Below are positions 54,312 through 62,239 of a stretch of 62,239 nt of DNA, one piece after another; within the stretch, counting starts at the first letter, position 1; each line of letters begins with the position of its first letter. A model generated the notes under the pieces. It saw nothing but the letters and a program-made list of their open reading frames with translations. It did not search any database and was not told where the DNA came from. This DNA is from Mesotaenium endlicherianum. Taxonomy: Eukaryota > Streptophyta > Zygnematophyceae > Zygnematales > Mesotaeniaceae. The stretch lies in contig WELA01010100.1 of the NCBI GenBank assembly GCA_009602735.1, forward strand, positions 1,323,308 through 1,385,546, written 5' to 3'. The position numbers were made by a program, and so were the translations under genes.

Positions 54312-55223
54312 TGTAACATTTTTGCTTTTCAAGAGGATCTTTCCTCGGTATTCAAGGAATATTTTAATGAAGTGGAAAGAAAATCTATATAATTGTGCAA
54401 ATCCTCGAGAAAGCGAAAATGTAAACTAACGTAGAATGTGTGCTTGTGAGATTTGCACTCACAATGACTCTGCAGGTATTTATACCTGCACGACGTGAGG
54501 CACAAGAGTGCTGCGAGTCACCACCTAGGGCACTGGTTCATGTCAACGAAAACAGGCGAAGGGGTACGACTCATTTCGACTGAATGCTCGAAACGCGCCG
54601 TTTGGCCGTTTGGAGACTTTTTGACGGTTTTCGAAAAACCGTTTCGCGCCAAACGGGCGTTTTCGCGTTCTCGAGACTTTCCGAAAAGTCGCGACTGTTC
54701 GCGGAGTCGCGTACAAATGCTTTTTGTCATAAACCGGTAGTTGTAAAACTACTTCGCCAATCGGTTAGGTGTGAACGTTTCAACCGACAGGTTGCGGGTT
54801 CGAATCCGCTCGGATGCAAAGTCGTTTTGCATATTATGTGTCGTTTGACTTTTACGACCGTTTGTTCGTATTAACGACTGGTCGTAAATCCGAAATCTGT
54901 GACTGTGCATTATCCAAAATAATGACAATCAAAATAACTTAATCAAATAATGATTAATTAAGTTATCATCTCATAATTAATCAAAGTGACTTCACGAATG
55001 ATTATGTCGTACTTTTGCGAAGTAGTCGATTTACGTTACAACGCTTATTGCAATAGTATCTCGGTCGTATCACCAATAAACCGGGAATTAATCGGCACAC
55101 GCGTGTGGCGAATAAGTCAATGTGATGCAATCATTTATCAAATAATGTATGATAAATAGTATAACGTATTTTAGGTAATCGGGAAAACGTCCCAAATATG
55201 CCTAAAAAGCTCAGATCGTTACA
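54312..55223 (-). repeat. Element C 5' LTR (912 bases)
   Basis: Minus strand begins TGTAACGATCTGAGC and ends AAATGTTACA. Matches the solo LTRs at 10388 and 38816 and the stub at 47821. It carries the tRNA-like module at 54754-54807 on the opposite strand. Confidence 0.85.
54754..54807 (+). other. tRNA-like A/B boxes in element C LTR
   Basis: TCGCCAATCGGTTAGGTG can form a D arm (CGCC with GGTG), and GGTTCGAATCC is a consensus B box 25 bases on. The anticodon arm does not pair well, so this is a tRNA-derived or Pol III-promoter-like module, not a functional tRNA gene. Confidence 0.45.
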
Positions 55224-55574
55224 CTATTATTATAATGTATACAGACGTCAGATTCTTTTAGCCTTTGGTTCTTCTGCTTGCCATTTCTTGTGCATTTATG
55301 GTTGGAGGTAATGTGATTGTCAACCACTTGCATGTTCTCATAATGTATACCATTCAAAGTCTGCAATTGATGTGATGTAATAGCAAGTTGACGATGACGT
55401 GAGTACAAATATTACATGTACGACTAAATAAATGTACCACATGAAGTTCCACATGACAAGTATGCATACGATTAGAGAACAACAAAATGCATTCTAAAGC
55501 ACTAGAAGGTGGACAACTATGGCGTCGAACGTTAATGGATGTGTGTAGGTACTATAAGCAGTATTTAACCGTAA
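55224..55574. other. No gene recognised
   Basis: AT-rich spacer between the element C LTR and the 255-base repeat; no convincing frame. Confidence 0.35.
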
Positions 55575-55832
55575 TGGATTAGTATATTGGTAGATATAAT
55601 GTTCATTCAAATCTAATAGTTAATTAAGTTCAGCCTGCTGAACTTTGGTTAATATTAAGTCTGCTGGATTTTTTTATAATAATCAATTTAATGACTCAGC
55701 CGAGAGCAGCAGGTTGATGTCAACTTAGGTGAGCTTGCTGACACATTCTTTGACAGCCAACTGACCTCTGTACTTGGTAGCAGCAAATTACATAGTCAAA
55801 CATCTAAGTGGGATATGTTAGATGAATGGCCA
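55575..55832 (+). repeat. Dispersed 255-base repeat, copy 2
   Basis: Same blocks as 34466-34726 with scattered differences. It continues into unrelated sequence at 55833, confirming the right edge near GAATGGCCA. Confidence 0.6.
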
Positions 55833-56533
55833 GATGACATCCTTAGGATGGATAGCGATTTGGGATAATGAGAGATGGCGGTGGATTTGGTTAGCCGAGG
55901 TCCTACCAACGTGGTTAACTCCCGAGTAGGCGATGCCATCGCACTTGCCATTCAGTAAACTCATTCCATGTACATATGCTAGATATCGCTCTTGAGTTTG
56001 GCATTCGCGAAACGAGGCCAACTCTCTTATACTGCTTACTGAGAGATATATGAATCCAAGGCAAGAAGCCGTTGATACGAACTGTCTTCTTACCTTGCTT
56101 ATGTAGGAGTTTACCGATTGCATGATTGATGCTCGTTTCTTGCATTTGATTGTAAGCACTTCACTGCTAGTGTGTTGTTTTTTGTTGTTGAATCAATTTA
56201 GCATAAAATACCATAAAAATTACTTGCTGATACTAAGATCTTTACTTATTGTTAAAATGGCTATTGGTAAGTCGATTAATTTTAGTGTGTGTAGGTACTA
56301 TAAGCATAATTTAACATATTATATGCTACAGGTATAACCTTTTATGAAGAGAAAACCCTGTAGCTAGACACTATTACTACCGCCACAATCTGCCTCAGTT
56401 GAGCATCAATGTGTAAGAACATAGAATAATGTTCTTACTCTTTAAGCTTGCCCACCTTTCTTACACCAACAATAACAATATAGATTCCTCTTTTACCTGT
56501 GGCAAGAGAGATGCAAGCTTGACATTCTTAAGT
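55833..56533. other. No gene recognised
   Basis: AT-rich, with small frames on both strands lacking features. Confidence 0.3.
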
Positions 56534-57351
56534 TTATTCATTTGTGGGCGTTTTTTTCTCTTGTACGCTCGCAAACATTTGTGCAAGTGTATTGATACTG
56601 CTACGAATAGCAGTGCCAATCTTCTTGGCACACTACAACTGGATAGCCATAGCATCCTTGGCAATCTCTTTCTGATATGCACTTGCAGCATCCACTAGAC
56701 TCGTGTCTTGGCACATGCTTCTCATGCCCTCAATTTGCATCTTCGTCATTGTCATGAAGTCACTACCCACAGCTTCAGAGGCCACTTGAGGGCGCGGGCG
56801 CGGCCGTTTTTCCGCGCTTCCAAAATCCTTCATGAGAAGAGCAAATACAATGGTCGAATACTGTATGTGTACAACATATTGAATAGGATACGTGCGTATA
56901 TAGTGGTTAATGCACAAAGAGACACAAGTGTTCTTTATAGGTACTCATCGCCACAAGTGGTGCGGTTTGAACACCATCCACATCCTCTGTGTTGTTGGAC
57001 ACTTGCGGTGGCGCTTCGCTATCCATCGCGGCGTCCATAGCCGCCACAGCCGCTTGGTTTTCCGGAGCCCATCGGTCAAATTCCTCCTGCCACAGACTCG
57101 CAAGATAGAAGTAAATCTCACATGAGGATGCAACTTATATCCTAAAAGCATGACAATGGTCAGCTGATGCAAGTACTTGATGCAGGCACTAGGCACAGCG
57201 CATGCTCAGTATCAATAAGTTACAAAATTCATGTGAAATCATTTTTGCTTACCACTATCAGAGTCCACATGGGAAATTTTTGTGCCCCGTTCACGCTCTC
57301 CGAAGTGCCCCCAGCAGTGTTGAGGCTATTGTTGAAATGAATCTTGCTCAT
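56534..57351 (-). pseudogene. Myb/SANT-like or transposon-associated protein, broken
   Basis: Leftward: exon 57253-57351 starts ATG (MSKIHFNNSLNT...KFPMWTLIV) and ends at GTG|GTAAGC. A second segment from 57086 to about 56945 follows GTGGCAG and encodes EEFDRWAPENQAAVAAMD. A third, 56534-56827, follows ATGAAG and encodes KRPRPRPQVASEAVGSDF, then a helical tail with one TAG at about 56637 and ends TAA. The composition resembles Myb/SANT-like proteins paired with Harbinger transposons, but no diagnostic motif is present. The donor of the middle segment is unclear. Confidence 0.35.
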
Positions 57352-57686
57352 TAAAGATATATACTTCATGTATAAATATAACATGAGAGTTAGGTCGAAG
57401 CGTGTAGAATCAGGGAGTAATCTTCGCCCTTAGAATGAATTCCATTTACTCATCTAAACCCCTTGACTCACTTATTGTAGTGTGCCATAGTTGCAGACTA
57501 ACACAAGGCACAAGAATGAGGCAAGCTTGAGGACTAGAGCTTCTCCTTTAAGAACTCATAGCCTCTTGCCTACCAGGCATACAAGCATGTATAAGCACAT
57601 ACACAACATCAGGAGACTGGATAGAAAAGACGCTCTCATTCAGATGACCATAAAGTAGCTAAAACACATCCCACTGACTTAGGTGC
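57352..57686. other. No gene recognised
   Basis: Spacer before the solo LTR. TTAGGTGCAAAAC immediately precedes it. Confidence 0.35.
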
Positions 57687-57691
57687 AAAAC

Positions 57692-58446
57692 TGAAAGGGG
57701 CAGAGTGCCCTAGTGGAAGCGTAGTAACTCACGAGAAAAGGAACTAGTTGCAATCATACTAAAGAGTGCAGCGGCATATCACTAAGAAAGCTTAGGAAAA
57801 AATACTCAACATTTTGAGCAGCAAGAAAGTGCTCACAAATGATGTAAGATGAAAGGCCTTGTCAATACAAACCCGCAGAAATTTACAAAAGTGAAAACTG
57901 ATAAGAAATGAAGTAGTTATGTCTATTTATAGTTTTCTACGACGGCAGCTCGCCTCTAGGCGAGAGGGCCGCTTAGCAACAGATTTTCCTGAGTATTTGT
58001 CAAATCGTCCCTTCCAGAATATTCGTGAGGAAGCCAGATCAGTCTCATTTGACGTGTCGGGCCAATTTGACGTCCACATGCATGCATCAAAATATCTAGA
58101 ATATACTAACTTAGACGCGCTAAGCTAATCCGAAACTTCTAGCTAAACGAACTAGTCGGCACTCCGCGTCAGCCGAACTTACGTGAAGGTTCAAATTCAC
58201 TCAAACGGGCCAGACCGCTCGACGCTGTCGGTCAATCCGACGGTCACGCTCACCGCGAATTAAGGACAGTCGTCAACCGACCTCAAGACTAATTAAACTT
58301 CGGAAATCCGTAACTCTCGCAATACTTGACCAAATTTGATGAATTTTATATCAAAATGACCAAACCAATGCACTCTACACTTCTATGCAATCAAAATGTG
58401 CTTTCAAGAAACTCAAAAATGCACTTTATGAACCTATCACCTTCCA
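57692..58446 (-). mobile_element. Solo LTR with perfect AAAAC target duplication
   Basis: 755 bases. Plus strand begins TGAAAGGGG and ends CCTTCCA, flanked by AAAAC at 57687-57691 and 58447-58451. It is the reverse complement of the family at 52110-52844, with the TATAAATA box conserved on the minus strand. Confidence 0.85.
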
Positions 58447-58451
58447 AAAAC

Positions 58452-60948
58452 CATGGAATTTGTCCGCTACGTGACCCCAAAATGTAGTAGTACTTACGCA
58501 TTAGGGAAGTTTCGAGTAACTTCGAAAACAAGAACTTGTTTTCAGGACAAAAAATGCGTCACTTTTATGACGCTAGCTTTTGTCCTGGGAAACGACCTGA
58601 ATACTTGTGGAGAGTCCGCTCAAATTCAACATTACAACGTGCAATACGAATGCATGGAGTGCAAAGCATATCGAATCTTCAAAAATTTGCTGCCACCGAC
58701 GCGCTGGCTCAGCTCGGGCTAAAAATAGGTGTGCCTTGCAATTACGAAGGTCACCAGCGAAAACAAAATGGCCGGTTATGTCACGTCCAGCCATTTTGGT
58801 GTGCCAAATCTTGCCATTTCAAAAGAACCGGCTCTGCGTCTCAAGGTGACATGAAATTTGAGCGTCACAAGTTGTGGACGGCAAAGGGTGTTCAATTTTC
58901 TTTTGGGCGTCCGTAGGGCAAAATTGTTATGCAAGTGTTGAAGAAAAAGTAGCACCAGCATGGAAGGCGTTGAAAACTCGCAACTATAACATCACACACA
59001 CTCGTGCGAACTACATCGAAATCGCCTGAAATTGCTCGTCTTGTGACCAATCGTGGCGAATGATTCATGAAAAGTTTCGAGAACTAGAGAAGTTTCCGGA
59101 AAAAGGCCCGATACTTCCGTTTATTACGGACTTGTTCCCGAAAGACATATTTGAAGACTCAACTGGGTGGCCACGATACAACTCGTGATAAATGTGCGTT
59201 GTCGACGACGTTTTCCTTGTCGGAAGTGTACAGAGCACTGCAGATCGAGAATCACGAGCTTTCGAATGCATCGTGACAAAAATAGCCATGACGCCATCGC
59301 AGACAATTCTGGGACGTCAATATGCTAATCGGGAAGCTTCCTTGTATTACGGGTTCGTATTCATCAAGTTTCGCCCGAAAATGGCTTAATGCGTAAGCAC
59401 TATAAGAGGGCATGACTCTGTCAATACTACTTCAAATAAAGCAAATTTAACGGCAACGGACGCATCTTGACAACACCTTTCCGAAAAGTCCTAGTTCGCT
59501 CCATTTGGAGCACAGACAAAGTCGCCATGTCAAGTTTTGTGAAAGGTGGTCATAATTAAGATCCTAGAAGTGCACACATGACTTTCAAGTAAAAATCCGA
59601 CTCTAAAGCCTACTGTCCAGAATGAGGGACCACGAGATCCCATCCTGCTATGTACCTAGTGACCACCTGGTTGACCACGGCGCAAGGTCCGCAAGTCTAT
59701 GCCCCTCGTTACAGTTCCAATGACCGACTCACTACCGACTAGCTACCGATTAATTGCCGGGTGTTGCAAACGTATCGTCCATTTCCTCCACGTTTTCTAT
59801 CGTGACTTTTTGAGTGCACATTGAGTGCGTAGGTTTGTCGATAGCGGTCAGTATCGGGTGTACACTGTTTACCACTGTTGACACTTTTTCAGCCCTTTTC
59901 AGAACTTGCTCGCTAAGGAATCTTGACGACTCTGCCCAACACGGTCAAAGTCTTGAAAGGCTAGCCTGGCACAACGCCTGTTGGACACGTGTGTATTCCG
60001 AACCATTGTGACCTGAGCTTAGGAACCAGTTTGGAAAGCCAATGGCTGTCGCCGACTTCAAACGACAATGGTGACTTCGAGCGACCTGATGTGTGCCGGA
60101 TGCGATGTGTTCTGCTGCGACTGTGCCCGCCTAGCTGACGCGCTCACTTCAGAAAAGAAGTCACTATGAAGCTTCATGAAGCACCACGTGTAGAGTTCGT
60201 ACCTTTTTCCAAGAAGGTCGCACTTCCTGCACTAGCTCAAGCCTTCCCCTAGCCTGGCCAAGCCTGGCTCTAGCTTGGCTCCAGGCCAAACTAGCCCCAA
60301 GCTAGCCCAGCGCTAACCGACGATTGCCCCGACCTGGCCCCGACCCCCATCCCCACGAAGTCTGTAGCAAGTGCATATAATGGAACATATAAGGTCAAAA
60401 GCTATTCCTAGCAGATCCGTAGGTTGGTGTGGACGTTAGTGCCGTTGAAAGGAATCTGGCCTCTAGGAGTTTGCACACAATCGCCCTCACTAGCAATTTG
60501 GCATCAAGCGCGAGTTGCCGTGTGCTAGCTCTCGCCCACTCACGGTGAGGCCTTCAGCTCCCCCTCCTGCTTTGTCTCGTATGTGAGGGAATGTTCGCCC
60601 GAGAAAGTGTTTGCTTCTGGATGTATGCGGAGCGATCATGCAGGGAAGGGAGCGGGATGCTCCTCTGATGTCGTTGTAAAGAATCGCCTCATGCTCAGTC
60701 TCACCACGTCTCACTTATTGGCGAGAAGCGTAGGGATGACTACCATTGGCTCACATTTCGACATCCCCTCATTGTATGTTAGTGTGCTATTGCACTGAAT
60801 TTCATACCTTTTCCCTATCACCCTCTACTTCGCTCATTCGTGTGGACAGCAACAGATGTGCTAGGACAAGGCCCAAGTCGTCCAGTGTTTCTGACTTCCC
60901 AAATTTTTCCCTCCGCAGCCTTCAAGGGGCACGCACTGAAAGGGAGCA
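58452..60948. other. No gene recognised
   Basis: Several overlapping frames of 60-126 codons on both strands, none with family features or clear splicing. A degenerate AGCCTGGC/TAGCTTGGC repeat lies at 60235-60320. Confidence 0.3.
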
Positions 60949-61432
60949 ATGGCGTCGTCCACGCAGGCTGGAGCGAGCTCGACCAGAGCGACTGCTCGCT
61001 CAATCTACCTTGCAATAGTAGTCTTGGCAGCCATCATGATGACAGGCGAGGTAAGCAGCTCCCTGCACACCTTGATATAATAAATTCACTTGCCAGTTCT
61101 GCACGAGGTGCCTCCTGCAAGGTTGCCGCTTGCACGTGCCTTCCTGCGAAAGGGAGCGAAGAAGAAGGGGACAAGAGGGGACAAGAGGGGACAAAAGGGG
61201 ACGCAAAGGGACAGAAGGGGACAGAAGGGGACAAAAGGGGGCAAGGATCAAGCAGCGCGAGCCATGTGTCTGCACACAGTGCAGATGCCACATTGCGCAC
61301 GTCGGCGTGGAAATATTTTTAGCTGAGCTTGTGGGTTGCCAGACCCATGCACGAGTCTTTTATGGTAGCGAGTGCATGGACGTGCGGCACTGCCAGGAGC
61401 CATGCCAATTGCAGAGAAGCGTGCCTGTGTAG
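60949..61432 (+). CDS. Candidate secreted Cys-rich protein with coding minisatellite
   Basis: ATG 60949 in a good context (AGCAATGGCG) opens 34 codons with a hydrophobic core (IYLAIVVLAAIMM), ending GGCGAG|GTAAGC at 61050. An acceptor TTGCCAG at 61096 leads in frame to FCTRCLLQGCRLHVPSC, then a Lys/Arg/Gly-rich stretch encoded by the 61163-61244 minisatellite, then Cys-rich sequence (CVCTQCRCH, CMDVRHCQEPCQLQ) and a stop at 61432. The total is about 145 residues. A signal peptide followed by Cys motifs suggests secretion. It is possible that the minisatellite is really an intron. Unrelated by eye to the Cys-rich gene at the left end. Confidence 0.4.
61163..61244 (+). repeat. GGGGACAARA-type minisatellite (10-base unit)
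   Basis: About eight to nine units of GGGGACAAGA/GGGGACAGAA. Three units make ten codons, so the array stays open in all frames. Confidence 0.8.
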
Positions 61433-61759
61433 GTCTTGAAGCTCCACGGCCAGGCCTGCATGGTGTCCAGGTCCCCCCTGTATGTATATATCACAATCAT
61501 AGTATATCACTATGTCGATTGGTCATGGTACATATCAGTGTTATTTGGTCATCGTACATGATAGTGTCATGTGGTACACGCACATGTCATCGAGCAAACT
61601 TGCTGGTGAAGACGAGTCGAGCATCTGGCTCCCAAAACGTGTGAGGCCTTCGAGTGAATGGTGTAGATGTTGCGTGACTGAATGACGTGCTGAGTGAGAC
61701 GCGATAAGCACCTGGGTTAAAGTGGCCGGGCTGGGCCCAGAGTCAACGGGCTCGCGCTC

Positions 61760-61960
61760 AGCTTGAACGCGCATAGGCCCTCAGTGCTCAAGCTCGAACT
61801 GCTCAGGCTCAAAGTCAAAGTTTCTGAGGCTCAGCCACAGTGCTCGTGCTCAGTCACAGTGCCCAGGCCCAAAGTCAAAGTGCTCAGGCTTGAGGTCAGA
61901 CGCAGACGCAGGCTCAGGCCCAGAGTCCCGAGTGTCTGTGCTCAACGTCAGACTGCTCAG
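61760..61960 (+). repeat. Degenerate minisatellite (GTGCTCAGGCTCAAAGTC)
   Basis: Repeated variants of AGTGCTCAGGC and CAAAGTCAAAG over about 200 bases without a preserved reading frame. Confidence 0.65.
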
Positions 61961-62049
61961 GCCAGGGGCAGCCTCTTGGCTCAGGCCATCGCACCCATCC
62001 TCGTCGAACAAGTAGTGCGCATGTGAACAAGAAATGCTCTCCCTACTTC

Positions 62050-62239
62050 CAAGCTCACTCGCGTGTGTGGTGTGTATACGCGTGTGACAGGCTGCTGCCG
62101 CCGCCGCCGCTGCCGCCGGCGTCGGGGACATACCTCTCCCTAAGGCCGAGGGAGAGCCCGCCCTCTCTGACACCCACGAACAGCATCTCCCCCCCCAGGG
62201 CCCCCCCGCCCCTCCCCCTCACCCCAAGAATAAAAGCCC
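62050..62239. other. GC-rich end of window, possible exon border on minus strand
   Basis: A CCG repeat (62095-62120) is followed on the minus strand by a good donor context GGGAGAG|GTATGTCC at 62134. The open frame before it runs from an ATG at 62186, too short to judge. Confidence 0.2.

Larger units (their letters stand above)
47821..55223 (-). mobile_element. Element C: Ty3/gypsy chromovirus, minus strand (degenerate)
   Basis: Read leftward: 5' LTR (55223-54312), primer binding site, Gag with Ala-rich start and zinc knuckle, protease, RT, RNase H, integrase with GPF motif, chromodomain, polypurine tract, 3' LTR stub. Inactivated by stops in protease, integrase and chromodomain, by frameshifts, and by a solo LTR in gag. 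The 3' LTR is cut to 94 bases by the A/B-family LTR. Confidence 0.85.

Noticed and set aside
53958-54392. 144-codon plus-strand frame
   Set aside because: Antisense shadow of the Ala-rich start of element C Gag.
58453-58916. Overlapping plus-strand frames of 89-126 codons
   Set aside because: No start context, domain or splice support; both strands are equally open.
61000-61300. Minus-strand proline/serine-rich frames
   Set aside because: Complement of the GGGGACAA minisatellite; no independent support.
62134-62186. Minus-strand exon at window end
   Set aside because: Only about 17 codons before a plausible donor; left as a note rather than called.

Overview
The window is eukaryotic, repeat-rich nuclear DNA. 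Spliceosomal GT-AG introns, GA microsatellites, hAT and Ty3/gypsy elements, an initiator-Met-type primer binding site and a methyltransferase-carrying Ty3/gypsy family all fit a plant-lineage genome. Ty3/gypsy elements with a cytosine-5 DNA methyltransferase (DNMT) have been reported from charophyte green algae, so a streptophyte alga with a large genome is my best guess. Nothing in the sequence proves the species. Single n's and one 27-n run mark draft-assembly joins, and several structures look like assembly effects.

Layout. 1-3.65 kb: minus-strand multi-exon gene for a secreted cysteine-rich modular protein. 3.65-6.3 kb: non-coding DNA with short dispersed repeats. 6.3-23.8 kb: element A, a degenerate Ty3/gypsy element with the order LTR, gag, protease, DNMT, long linker, RT, RNase H, integrase, PHD finger, LTR. 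Two foreign solo LTRs are nested in it, and 5.65 kb of it is present twice across an n. 24.1-25.1 kb: integrase plus chromodomain fragment of a different chromovirus. 25.5-27.2 kb: broken gag-like reading frame. 27.8-30.25 kb: minus-strand hAT transposase. 31.1-33.9 kb: unidentified minus-strand host gene made of short, well-bounded exons. 34.7-47.5 kb: element B, a fuller copy of the A family that preserves the PHD finger, followed by a partial extra LTR. 47.8-55.2 kb: element C, a minus-strand chromovirus with a decayed chromodomain and a nested solo LTR. 55.2-60.9 kb: sparse DNA with a Myb/SANT-like pseudogene and another solo LTR. 60.9-61.4 kb: candidate plus-strand secreted Cys-rich gene with a coding minisatellite.

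Main point. The A/B family combines a DNMT3-like writer (between protease and RT) and a PHD reader (C-terminal to integrase) in one Ty3/gypsy polyprotein. Neighbouring chromoviruses instead end in chromodomains. Both A and B copies are inactivated by stops, frameshifts and insertions, so the window shows the architecture but not an active element.
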